64,000 bases of DNA from Isoetes taiwanensis (Eukaryota > Streptophyta > Lycopodiopsida > Isoetales > Isoetaceae), in the NCBI GenBank assembly GCA_021234155.1, contig JAJEKV010000017.1, forward strand, positions 16,015,455 through 16,079,454. Direction: 5' to 3'. A model generated the notes under the pieces. That model was given only the letters and a program-made list of their open reading frames with translations. It had not been told where the DNA came from and ran no database searches. The first letter of the stretch is position 1. Each line of letters opens with the position of its first letter. The position numbers and the translations under genes are program-made. Shown here one piece after another: positions 11,469 to 22,560 of this stretch.

Positions 11469-12670
11469 TCTAGTTGCGACAAGGCCAGGAAGGGAGTTAA
11501 CCAAGAAGAGCAATTGTAGTGGTATTGAAGAGGAAGAAAAATGTTTAAAGACTCAGGCTGGTGAATCTAGATCCCATTGTGATGGCTCTGAGACCATGCT
11601 TTATTACTGAAAATGAAATCAGGTTTAAGATCTCACTAACCTTTATTTTAGTGGCCTTGATGTTACTAACCTTTATGGCTCTTACCTTCATTTCTCTCTT
11701 TTTGCCGTGAAGTCGAGCATTCCCGTGAAGCGTAAGAAGATCAAAGAACGATTTTGTACTGCTGGCAACATGCTTTTTATGGATGGCTATTTAGTAAAAA
11801 AAGTTGCATTAAGAAGTCTTGACATTCTCGTAAAGCCAACACCTGAAGAACTTCAGATGTTCCAAAGACCTGGTGGAAAAGATTCTGCCACGGTCTTCAA
11901 CTCTTCATCATTCATAAAATCTGCTAGATTTATGGAGGGCGATACAGTGATGGTAGTTGAAGGAGATCATCAATCTTTAGTTGGGTATGTTGAAAGAGTT
12001 GATGGGGACAAGGTGTCTATTAGGGCTACATCTCGAAAAAGCGTGTATAACAAATATTATACATTTTGTCTACAAAGCATTATTATTTTTATAATCCGCT
12101 AGGGATCATCCAGAGGTGGTTGTCTTGCACAAGAAACAAATAGTCAAATTTTTTTTCGGATCCGATGCTACTAAAGAAGAGGTAAACCATGTAGAAATCA
12201 TATGAGATACTCTACTGATGAGCTAAACATGTCAGCAACGTGGCAATTATTTTGCGGATATGTGTTACGAAGGATTGCATAGCTCCGAGCTCTAAAGTGG
12301 CCTCTGTGATGTCTAAGCTAGGGGAATTCAACCTTTTCAATTTGGTTGCACACAAGATGTCTTGCTTCTAAATACTATTAATCACGCTATTCTGTTGCAG
12401 TCACTCAAAATGTGGCCTCATATTGCGCATTGAAAAAGAAAGGTTGCAGGTGAGTTCGGCATGCACTTGCATCTGCATCAGTAATCCTTTATATTGTTAC
12501 CTATGTCTTCTTTTAGCATGCAGGCTCTCAAAGGAATTGCTGAAAAGATGGAAACTTCCATGGTGAAGCCAACAAACATCCAGAAAAGGGTCATCAGCAA
12601 GAACATGAGTGTGCATGACTCTGGCAATAACATGAATGCCATTTCTGTCTCTGAGAATGCCATTATATGA
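11469..12670 (+). pseudogene. SPT5-like transcription elongation factor, broken middle part
   Basis: Several exons in order resemble plant SPT5, the KOW-domain partner of SPT4 that travels with RNA polymerase II. 11469-11610 encodes DLVATRPGRELTKK, similar to the segment after KOW1. About 11706-12044 encodes AGNMLFMDGYLVKK, LVKPTPEEL and FMEGDTVMVVEGDHQSLVGY, matching the GMLFKDGFLYK and KOW regions. After a 58-nt intron, 12103-12181 gives HPEVVVLHKKQIVKFFF. 12401-12449 and 12524-12670 give CGLILRIEKERLQ joined in phase to ALKGIAEKMETSMVKP, then a stop. About 80 residues (a KOW domain) are missing between 12181 and 12401, and no NGN domain or C-terminal repeat was found. It is therefore a fragment. 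It could instead derive from the SPT5-like RdDM factor (KTF1) lineage. Confidence 0.7.
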
Positions 12671-14640
12671 AGTGTCTTTCTGTATTATTGTGGTATGTGC
12701 TTCACATATCCAAATTAATTTTTGTGGCTTTCCCCTTACATCAGGGGCACAAGGCAAGACTTTTTCATTGGATTATTCCGTCATTGGTGCTTCTGGTTAT
12801 TGGGATCCTATTGCACTGTCTAGTTTTTTGAACAAATAATGGGATCTAAAGATCAGAAGTGCCATGAACATTCCTACAATGGGTCCCAGACTTCGTTTTG
12901 GTACCAACTCTGTTTAAGGCGATTGGGAGCTATTCTATATTGGCTGAAAGAGTAGTTCCCTGGGTGCTTCTGAAGGACTTAACGCTGAGAGCTTATGAGA
13001 CCTTATGCAATTGGTGTTTCAGTTTCACATGGTGCCAGAATCTATGGAAATCTCTGTCAGTACTGATCTGTTGTAAAGGATATTATTTCCAAGGAAGTTT
13101 TGACAGTAAGCAGTCAAGCTTCCTTCTCCTTTAGCAACGGAACTGCATCTACACGAATAAATCATTTGGAATAGTTGGCTAACCTAAAACAATGGAATTA
13201 TTCATAACCATGCCACATGGGAAGCAAGATTTATATCTTTTTAATCTTCATTTCTGCCCTCTTAAGAACTCGTTGGAATGTAGTGCATGGGTCTAAATGC
13301 ATATTCCCAGAACTGTGAAAATGTATCGTAGTCTCCATGGTCTTTTAACATTAAGAAATGCTAATTTGTAACTCGTCCGATGGTAGAAATTATTCCATGA
13401 TGATGGTTTCATACTTATGCTTGGCGATATTTGATTTTATAATTAATCTGTACAAATGTTTTGCTTCATTTGCTGGAACTATCAATTGAGAAAAAAAAAA
13501 TCCCCACATCAAGTTTTCACTAGTGTTTGATGATTCAAGTGCAATTACTATCAGTTAAGAAAAAAATATCTCGACATTAAGATTCCCCTAGTGAGATGAT
13601 TCAATTGCAATTAAAGCTAGGTACTTTCTAGAATTCCCTTCTAGCCCATCCTTAAATCTTACCACCTTTATGGACATTTTGATCGAAGGCTCAAGTTGTT
13701 AGTATACCTTATTTAAGTTAATAGACTTCAACTTTGTTAAGACACAGTGTCAGGCCTTGCATCTCCTACATCATGGTGCCATGGTGCCAACTTAACATGT
13801 GAATCAAGCTACCTTTGATTTTGTTTGTCAGGCCTCGCATCTCCTACATCATGGTGCCAACTTAACATGTGAATCAAGCTACCTTTGATTTTGTTGTGAT
13901 GTCTGATAAGATATCAAGGTATTGAAGATTAGTGCGTGCTCGTATATTTGTAGCCTAAGAGCATATCCTCTCCCCATTGATTTAGACTATCGTCAGAATT
14001 ATTGATCATTACATTGTGACATGAATAAAGATAAACCCAAACAAAATGCCGCAGATTCTATTCCTGAATGAAAAAGAAAACATTTTGCATATATATTTGC
14101 TAATGACACCAGGCCATGCATTTGAAGCAGAGACCAGTGAAGAAAGGAAGATTGAAAATCAATTGAATAGAAGCATTATGATCATGTACCATACATTTGC
14201 ACACAAAGCACAAAAATGTCTGTTCAAACACGAAAAATACAATATATGTGAGCAAAGAATGGCACAAGATATTTGGATCTCTATACAACTAGGATGAACT
14301 TTGCAAAAACAAAATACCTTAACTAGCAAATACCAGCCTCCTTGAACTCTTCTCAAAACTTGTGAAAGTATATAACCTTGATAATCTGGTTCTGTATTAA
14401 TCTTATGCATCTGTTGCAGGCACCTAAGGGACAGTAAAAACCAATGGAGCAAATAATTTGCAGTTCACTAGTATAGCCAAAAGCGAGTTCTTCGCGTTTG
14501 AGATTGCCACAACCCCTGTGCAATTCACATGCTTGTGATCATATGGTGTTGACCAAATATGTTCTCTATCGTGGAATTCAAGTCCTTAATAATGTGAGAT
14601 CTATCAACACATTATGCACTTTACAAAGTTTTTAATTGTG
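12671..14640. other. no recognisable gene; possible decayed SPT5 tail
   Basis: Between 12671 and 13140 short frames (for example near 12985-13060) could be remnants of further exons, but I could not match them. A tandem duplication at about 13753-13895 repeats 'ggccttgcatctcctacatc' and the following 60 bp. The rest is AT-rich and featureless. Confidence 0.4.
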
Positions 14641-15030
14641 AATCTAGGGGAATCTAGGGGAATCTTCTTAAAATCTTTGAGAATTAAGAATAATCTTGAT
14701 GGAATCTTGAAGAATCTAGAAGAATCTAGGATAATCTTCATAGAATCTTGGAGAATCTAGAGGAATCTTTGGGCATTCTCTTAGAATCTAGAAAAACCTT
14801 TGGAAAATCTTAGGGAATCTCAAAAGAATCTTTCGAAAACTAGGAAAATCTACAGGAATCTTCAAAAATCTTGGGGTCTCTAGGGGAATCTAGGGAATCT
14901 AAGAGAATCTTTGGAAATCTAGGGGAGTCTAAGGAAATTTTTCTAGGATCTTTGAGAATCTAGAAGTATCTTGATGAAATCTTAGAGAATCTAAGAGAAT
15001 CTTCATAAAATCTTGGGGAATCTTTAACTT
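14641..15030. repeat. degenerate AATCT-type tandem array
   Basis: Dozens of short, imperfect units of the form gaatctaggggaatctt or agaatctaggataatctt follow each other for nearly 400 bp. The same kind of array occurs at 51975-52930, and both end shortly before a sequence containing 'attgtagc'. Confidence 0.8.
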
Positions 15031-15212
15031 AACCTTATGAATAGTGCAGTAGTTCATTCACTAATTATTGTAGCTCGAGACTATTGCTTTGTTGTGTGAC
15101 TGTTGGGTCCTGCCTAATATCATTCATGGTCCTACCTAATATCATTCATTCTAGGGAATCTATACATTTTGGTTTCATCCCATTTTATTTTATCCCGTTG
15201 ATAGTACAAAAA

Positions 15213-15214
15213 CT

Positions 15215-15256
<42 letters not shown>

Positions 15257-15275
15257 TATAAATATATACATATAT
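15213..15275. repeat. (TA)n microsatellite
   Basis: A pure alternating TA run from about 15213, passing into tatatacatatatataaata sequence that forms the left edge of the 1.1-kb duplication. Confidence 0.9.
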
Positions 15276-16360
15276 ATCCAGCGGTTGTTCAAGGCATAGC
15301 ATGAATAGGGAAGTTCATTATTATCTGATCTCACTGCAGTTCTCTTCTTGTCGAACTGACTAAACATGTATGAACTGTCAACTTTGACATCGGCATCTTT
15401 GACCATTTTGATACACTATTTGTTAGAAGTGGCACATGGCATTTGCTCTTACTTTCACAACATTGAAAATGAATATCTAGTACTTAATCATTCTAACGGC
15501 TTTTTTGACAAGTGCATTTTGTTATGGAAGTTTATCTAAAAAGGGAAGCAATATTCGACACTTTACATGTGACCACAGTATTTGCTTGAACATTCAAATA
15601 TGGCATGACATTATTACGTAAGGTATGGCTCTCTCCTCTATCCTATTGATATTTTTTGGCATCCCCTATGGCATTAATTTGACTTATGACATGTTGCATA
15701 GCATTTAATAGAAACATGTGTGGGAATTTAACTTATCCACTTGATGGTATAGCTATTAATGGAAACATCATGAGATGCTTTTGTATTCACTTGATGTATT
15801 AATTGTAGTTAATGCATTTGGTGGCAACCTTATTGAAAAGCTAGAGTCTACACATACGTAGCAAATAAGGTTTGATTTCTCACTTTTGACCTTTATGGCT
15901 AATCACGGGGGTGCATATAGCCTGATATTTGGCAAGCAAAAACAGAATCCCTAATATGTTTTTAGGGCAAGGATTTTTAGCGGCCGTTTTACCTGATACA
16001 AGCCGGCCTTTCTCATGCCGCTGTTGACATTTTTCTTAGCTTCTCTTCTCATGCCATATATTCACGGCTCTTACATTTTCAGATTTTTGTTGCCATCTTT
16101 GTATATTATATGGCGTTGTTTTCTCCTTCCGGCCATGGCCATCTCTCAATGCTCATCTCTTGTGGCTTTCTCAAAACCATTTTCTATTTGTATCTTCTCC
16201 AACACATGCTACACGATCAAGTCATTCATCATATCCTCTTTCAAGGGTTTTACAACATTTTTTAATGCTGGTCTTTGTAGACCTCAAGCTTCAACAACAA
16301 ATCTTTAGGATGTTCATCTTCCACCAGGAGTGCGAACCAGGTCTGGTATCATGAATATTG
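15246..16360. repeat. 1.1-kb direct duplication, copy 1
   Basis: This copy is almost identical to 18462-19576. The only differences I noticed are one-base length changes in a T-run (about 15650) and a C-run (about 15663). Both copies carry the same 97-residue open frame (16015-16308 here), with MAISQCSSLVAFSKPF in it. A serine-rich overlapping frame (SSPTHATRSSHSSYPLSRVL) suggests a decayed plastid or mitochondrial transit-peptide exon, but I recognise no gene. The ends lack TG...CA, so I do not call LTRs. Confidence 0.85.
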
Positions 16361-18461
16361 CTGGAATTTCTTAGAAAGATGGGCTGTATGACAGTTATCA
16401 TTACGTTCAGTAATCTGGTTTGGCATGGCAGAAATTTATGTTGCTTGTACATTTACATTTAAAAATTTGTTACGTTACTGCATATGATCTCTTACTACAA
16501 TAATCTTTTAGAAAAAGCATCAAGTTTCTTGGTCTACTTTTGCTAAATAGTGGCTGAAACACATCAGTTTGTACATTGCTCTAATCTTTTATATTGAGCA
16601 AGGTGAAAGGTGATAAACCGTGGTGTTCTATAGCTTACCTGTCATCCCTTGTCTAGTTACCAAGTCTATTGCTAACTTTGACATGTTTGGATGCAGGTAA
16701 CCAGAACTCCACCTCCTTTGAATTATGTTCTTAGGTGACAAGGGGACATTTAAAGCTTCATGAACTTGTGGAATATTTTATTGGAATTCACACAGATAAG
16801 TACAGTTTGTGTTTTTGTTCTCAAGATCTTCGTACAATTTTGTGGATCTTAATGATCAAACTTGAAAATGCAGAATTCAATGCCGTGCTTTACCAATACA
16901 AGACATATAAAGATTAAATGGGGATTGATGTTCTTTGAGGAGCTATACGCTGGATAATATTATATTCTTTCATTCCAGAAGTTTTATTGCAACGAGATAT
17001 TGCAACAAATGAAACATTTGAGGGAAGTTACTTTGTGCTGAATTATTCTTGAAAATTAGTTTAACTAGACATATTACTGAAATTTGCCACAAAGTCTGAG
17101 TTGCATATCTCATTGGGGCTAGAGATATAATATTGCATTGATTGCTATTGGATATTTCTCTCGCAGAACTAGGATAATCATGGAATAAACCATGTGCTTG
17201 GAAAAGCATCCTGAACTTGTATTTTCTAACATTGATTTTATCTCCACCTTGTTAGAATCAACTATAACTTTTTGTGACATCGCGATCAGATATATCTAAG
17301 AATTAGTTTGTTCTGAGTTCTTTTTAAAGAAAGGTCTATGGATATTGTTAGATATTTTGTAAATACTCAATGTACAAGCATAGCAAGCTTCTTAAGGTTC
17401 TCCTTGTATAAATATGGAACCGATAAATCCAACCAGTTCTCAGGTGAATCCTGGAATGGTTTTGGATGTCTAGGCTTGGTCTTGATCAGGCTTAGGCTTT
17501 GTATATATTCAGTGACTTCGGGGTACTGATTTAACCAGTATGGGCCTTAGGGGGTCTGCTTGCTTGTTACTTGAGTACTTATTTAACAACACGTAATATT
17601 ATTGTATATTCAAGGTACTAACTATGTTTTTGTAATGACTAATTTGAATAGAAGGGAGCTTTGAAGCTACTTCAATTGCTGGTTATGATAGTAACAATCT
17701 TATTAGTGACTTACAATGATCCTAGGAGCTGGAAAATATGAGACACATCAAGGTATGATTCCACATTTATTATTGTTGGAGGAATAAGGAGAAATGTATT
17801 AAGCAATACTAGCATTGATACTCACCAAATATCATGGAGCAAGGAGCTCATTACTTATGGATACAATCAGACCAGAAATTTTGCACCAAATTTGGCTTTG
17901 ATAAGCTAAATATGACATCCATTTCTGCAAAATTCTTTAATATAGGTGCTGCTCTCTCAAAATACAGTTCTACTCAAATTTCAATGCCTACATAGGCATT
18001 ACATTAAAGAGCTGATCTTCTGATCATGCATTACTACTGATCAAGACATTGCATAAAAATGTCAATTGAGATCTTGGATAAATTCCATGGAACATATTGT
18101 ATAGCAATCGTCTCGATGTTGTTGATGACTCAAATGACTTAGTGCAGATATTCACTTAAAAATGCTTTGGAGGAATGGATGTTTGAAGGTTTATGAAAGA
18201 AGCACTTAAGACACGGATTTTTTATGGACTACAGTACCAGTACCAGATCATCATTTTTCTTGAACAAGCTCAAGGGATGCAAGTGAGTCTACTGTTCCAA
18301 TTTTTATAGTTTTATTTTCTTAACATGCTCTAGGAGGCAAAGTTCCTATGGGAACACATAGGCTGCGGGATGGATCCCTATGTATATAGGGATCCCTCCT
18401 GCTCCCTATATACTTAAAACATGGATCTATCTCGCTTCCGGGAAGGAGGTAGGCTAAATTT
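16361..18461. other. segment between the duplicated copies, no recognisable gene
   Basis: About 2.1 kb of AT-rich DNA with no family-like reading frame. Near its right end (18372-18395) lies a 24-bp palindrome, ggatccctat-gtat-atagggatcc, about 70 bp before copy 2 begins. Confidence 0.4.
18372..18395. repeat. 24-bp palindrome
   Basis: GGATCCCTAT, four bases, then ATAGGGATCC: perfect 10-bp arms. It is close to the left edge of duplication copy 2. Confidence 0.85.
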
Positions 18462-19576
18462 TTATATACATATATATAAATATATACATATATATCCAGC
18501 GGTTGTTCAAGGCATAGCATGAATAGGGAAGTTCATTATTATCTGATCTCACTGCAGTTCTCTTCTTGTCGAACTGACTAAACATGTATGAACTGTCAAC
18601 TTTGACATCGGCATCTTTGACCATTTTGATACACTATTTGTTAGAAGTGGCACATGGCATTTGCTCTTACTTTCACAACATTGAAAATGAATATCTAGTA
18701 CTTAATCATTCTAACGGCTTTTTTGACAAGTGCATTTTGTTATGGAAGTTTATCTAAAAAGGGAAGCAATATTCGACACTTTACATGTGACCACAGTATT
18801 TGCTTGAACATTCAAATATGGCATGACATTATTACGTAAGGTATGGCTCTCTCCTCTATCCTATTGATATTTTTGGCATCCCTATGGCATTAATTTGACT
18901 TATGACATGTTGCATAGCATTTAATAGAAACATGTGTGGGAATTTAACTTATCCACTTGATGGTATAGCTATTAATGGAAACATCATGAGATGCTTTTGT
19001 ATTCACTTGATGTATTAATTGTAGTTAATGCATTTGGTGGCAACCTTATTGAAAAGCTAGAGTCTACACATACGTAGCAAATAAGGTTTGATTTCTCACT
19101 TTTGACCTTTATGGCTAATCACGGGGGTGCATATAGCCTGATATTTGGCAAGCAAAAACAGAATCCCTAATATGTTTTTAGGGCAAGGATTTTTAGCGGC
19201 CGTTTTACCTGATACAAGCCGGCCTTTCTCATGCCGCTGTTGACATTTTTCTTAGCTTCTCTTCTCATGCCATATATTCACGGCTCTTACATTTTCAGAT
19301 TTTTGTTGCCATCTTTGTATATTATATGGCGTTGTTTTCTCCTTCCGGCCATGGCCATCTCTCAATGCTCATCTCTTGTGGCTTTCTCAAAACCATTTTC
19401 TATTTGTATCTTCTCCAACACATGCTACACGATCAAGTCATTCATCATATCCTCTTTCAAGGGTTTTACAACATTTTTTAATGCTGGTCTTTGTAGACCT
19501 CAAGCTTCAACAACAAATCTTTAGGATGTTCATCTTCCACCAGGAGTGCGAACCAGGTCTGGTATCATGAATATTG
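18462..19576. repeat. 1.1-kb direct duplication, copy 2
   Basis: Near-identical copy of 15246-16360, including the same 97-residue frame at 19231-19524. It ends at ...atgaatattg (19576), exactly where the right arm of the long inverted repeat starts. Copy 1 continues differently after the same word. The break therefore coincides with the arm boundary. Confidence 0.85.
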
Positions 19577-20040
19577 AAGACACAATTCATCAATAAATTA
19601 TTCAATAATTATTATTAAACCAATAACTTATATGATTTAATTAATTTCAACCTAAAACTTTTTCTTAAAGTATTTTTAAAAGTGTAAAAGTTTGTAAATT
19701 GTGAAATTCTAAAGTCAATCGCTTATCAAACCATCAGATTTCATTTAATTATCATGATTGCTAAATTTTGAAACTGTTAAATACTATAAATTGAAATTTC
19801 TATATTCTTGAAATGTCTAATTCTGAATAGATTCAAATAAAAATTAGTTTGGAAATCAAGTTTATTCTTTGATAACCATTATAGTTTTAATTGAAAGATA
19901 AACTTATATAATCAAAACTTATAAAAATTATAAGAATCAAGAAGAATCAAACAATACATATATTCTTATAATGGCGTTCTTGAAGTGTTATTTATTAAAT
20001 CCGAATAAGTCCAAATTTTGTTGAATATGTCATATAACAT
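19570..20040 (-). repeat. right arm of the long imperfect inverted repeat
   Basis: AT-rich block whose plus strand aligns with the complement of 9566-9925. It lies directly between duplication copy 2 and the hAT exon ending at about 20105. Relative to the hAT gene it is in the intron that follows the FLPRY exon. Confidence 0.7.
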
Positions 20041-20044
20041 ACGA

Positions 20045-21212
20045 TTACATGAATTCTACAAAGATAAACTTAACTATTTGAAAATGTAAACTCACATACC
20101 TTGGTAAGAAATCCCACCAATTTTTCGTCAAGTCTTCATCATATAGAGCTCCTGCGTGTTCAGGGCCTTCTCTAAAAAGAGGGTTCACTAGATATCCTAT
20201 TCCATGCAATGGACTATGCATCATTTCCCATCTTGCTTCCAATCCATCATGTGGTAAGTTGATGCAATTAATGATGGCCTGAATCTTTGATGCATCCACT
20301 TTACCTTTCATTCCATCAAGAACCTCGACCAAGTGGTCCATGCACTCATATACTAACCCCATAGTACTCCCCTTTCTATCCACTAATCTCAGGACTTTCA
20401 ATAAAGGAGTGAGGATATAAACTATCTCTTTGGCTCCTGTAACCCCGTACCTCGTCCATGTCTCCCTCACGGGCTTCAATCTTTTTCCACGGCTTTGTAT
20501 TCAGCTTCTAGATGCTTACCCTTCAAATCACCATAGCTCAAGGGTTGGTATTCCACTCCGGCTTTAACAGCAGCCTTAACATAATCCTTGAAGAGCTTGC
20601 TACGGGCAACATTGTACGCAATCCCACAACCATAAAACAATCTACGTTGTGCTTTATCCGCAGCATTCCTATAAGAATGCCTAAAAAGTTTTGCCACAGC
20701 CGATCCACCCTCAACATCATCCTCTTATCATCTCTTACGTGATACATTATTATCGTAGACGGATGATAAAGAGAGCCCACCTTCGCAACAAAAATACTTC
20801 AATGAAAAAATGAGACTTGAAAGAAAATCATACATGTAAATGGGACAATAGAAAGGAGAGAAAAGATGTTACCTGCAGCTTCCAAAGAAGGAGTACTACC
20901 AGAAGCTAAAGATTCTTGTCGGAGTTCTTGTATAGCGGCTCTAGCATCCTCTGGTTCAAATGAGGCATCCGCATCCTTTGCTTTCTTTAGCTCCTTCTTC
21001 TCTAGTATTCTTGCCATTTGATCATAAACATGGACAGGTGCTTTATCACACTTCGCAACACCAATCCCTTTTATGCCAACAATTTGTGCACGGATTCTAT
21101 CCGCTCCACCAGTCCATTGGTGCTTACAATACTTGCAACAAACTCGGGCTTGCCCAGAAGTAGGTGTTTCTTTAACAATTAGGATATGATCCCACTCTGG
21201 TCCCTTCCCCAT
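20045..21212 (-). pseudogene. hAT transposase, N-terminal and middle exons, catalytic core deleted
   Basis: A start at 21212 (MGKGPEWDHILI) opens a BED-type zinc finger: CKYC, GGADRIRAQIVGIKG, GVAKC. The zinc-ligand histidine of the usual 'RI..HL' reads Q. A frameshifted stretch at 20476-20780 contains the 'ARFFYGCGI-NVARSPYFK' type block (RRLFYGCGIAYNVARSKLFK) and LKGKHLEAEYKAVEKD. After another shift at about 20476 the sequence runs TWTRYGVT directly into GAKEIVYILTPLLKVLRLVD. The segment with the first catalytic acid and SDGW motif, roughly 150-200 residues, is missing. The frame ends FLPRY at a GTATGTG donor near 20105. The copy is inactive; its C-terminal exon is at 8932-9492. Confidence 0.8.
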
Positions 21213-21243
21213 CCTAAAAGAGCCACATAATAAATATAAATGC

Positions 21244-21420
21244 GAAGGTGCAAAGATACAATACATTAAGGTGCAAAGATACAAGGGTGCAAAGATGCAA
21301 AAACAATACCTTACATTAAGGTGCAAAGATACAAAGGTGCAAAGATGCAAAAACAATACATTACATTAAGGTGCAAAGATACAAAGGTGCAAAGATGCAA
21401 AAACAATATATTAATGTATA
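21244..21420. repeat. 57-bp tandem repeat, about three copies
   Basis: Units of 'ttaaggtgcaaagatacaa' plus 'ggtgcaaagatgcaaaaaca' repeat three times with few differences, immediately upstream of the hAT start codon. Each unit itself contains two diverged copies of 'gtgcaaagat'. Confidence 0.9.
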
Positions 21421-21639
21421 CAAGAAATTTATTGCGGCGGCCAAGGCCGCTGCGAACATTTCTCTTATTCCAACCGTGTGAAGTTAGATTTGCCATAAGT
21501 TTCAGACCTTGTTTAGTAATGGATTTGTGACAATTCAAAGTGCACAAAGCAAAATGAAATCTCGAAGTAATTGAACATACAGGATTTAACACCACGTTGT
21601 TGTCTCGAGTTCTCATGCTCCTGAAGTAGATGAGTGCCA

Positions 21640-22560
21640 CTGGTTCCTCTTCTCTCAGCAGTACCTTATTCTCTTTGAATTGTTTCCAGGCAGGGGAGGG
21701 GCTTCTTCCTGCCTGGTTTAGCCAATTTGGCGTATCTTTCTTGCTATCCTTTACCGGCCGTTGGCCTCGTCCTGTGACCTTCGTCCTCGATCCTAGTTTG
21801 TAAGGAAGTTCTCTGGTAGTCGGGCGCTTTGTTGGTTTCTTGCGAGTCCCATTCTAGAATCGCATCGATCCGAGACATCGGATCGCCATTCTAGAATGGG
21901 ACGAGCATGCACGTCATGCATGCATGCGGGCGGCGCATGCCCATTTTGGGTTGGGAGTTAAGCTATTTCAGTAGCGTTTACGCATCCACGCCTCTCATCC
22001 GGCTTCCTCTTCTCTCGCCAGCACCTTATTCTCTTTGAACCCACCCTCCCCCCCTTCTTTGTTTATTATATTTTGTACAAGTTCTGTTTATCATGTTTTT
22101 CCACCCGCTGGGTGATGCTTTTTTTCCACCCGCTGGGTGATGCTATTCTTTGGTATGTTTTCTCGTTTGTTGTGTTGGTGATGTGCAGGTACAGGTTGGC
22201 GAGCGGCATCTGTTTCGACTTCTCCATGCAGGGGTTTTTGGGAGCGATTCTATGCCTTACGTTTGTCTAAGCCCCTTGCCGAAGGCTTATCACTAGGGTT
22301 TTTCCTCGAAAACCCGAAAGGGCGGGGTTTTTTAATCCCGGTGATAAGCTTTCGGCAGGTACATCAGCCACTCATCTATTAGCATTGTATTTTTTTGGGG
22401 TCCAAATGATATAATTGGATTTTCCCTTTATTTTTCGTGGGTAGTTCGCATGTGTGCGGCTACCCACTGTCCACCATTGTAGAAAATCTGCTGAGATGAA
22501 TGAGAAGCCGGGCGCTTTGTTGGTTTCTTGCGAGTCCCATTCTAGAATTTGATATTTGTT
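21640..22560. repeat. cluster of direct and inverted short repeats
   Basis: A block of about 38 bp (ttcctcttctctc...accttattctctttgaa) occurs at 21642 and 22003. A block of about 42 bp (gggcgctttgttggtttctt...attctagaat) occurs at 21818 and 22507. At 21848-21900 there is a palindrome with 13-bp arms CCCATTCTAGAAT/ATTCTAGAATGGG. At 22090-22143 a 24-bp unit (ttccacccgctgggtgatgc) is tandemly repeated. The area is GC-richer than its neighbours and looks like nested or rearranged element ends. Confidence 0.7.
22278..22356. repeat. short foldback element, 16-bp arms
   Basis: GCCGAAGGCTTATCAC (22278-22293) faces GTGATAAGCTTTCGGC (22341-22356), 15 of 16 bases complementary, with 47 bp between. The interior has 'agggtttttcctc' and 'ggggttttttaatcccgg', which closely resembles the 3' end of the LINE at about 28968-29005. 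Confidence 0.8.

Noticed and set aside
16015-16308. 97-residue protein gene in the duplication
   Set aside because: Identity between copies only reflects the recent duplication; there are no introns, homologues or domains, and the composition is like translated AT-rich DNA.
15246-19576. LTR pair of a 4.3-kb retrotransposon
   Set aside because: The two 1.1-kb copies have no TG...CA ends and no primer site or polypurine tract at the borders (only an 8-base TGGTATCA inside both copies), and the interior has no gag or pol. A segmental duplication fits better.
21244-21420. CRISPR-like array
   Set aside because: The repeats are contiguous, without unique spacers, and the setting is a plant nuclear genome.
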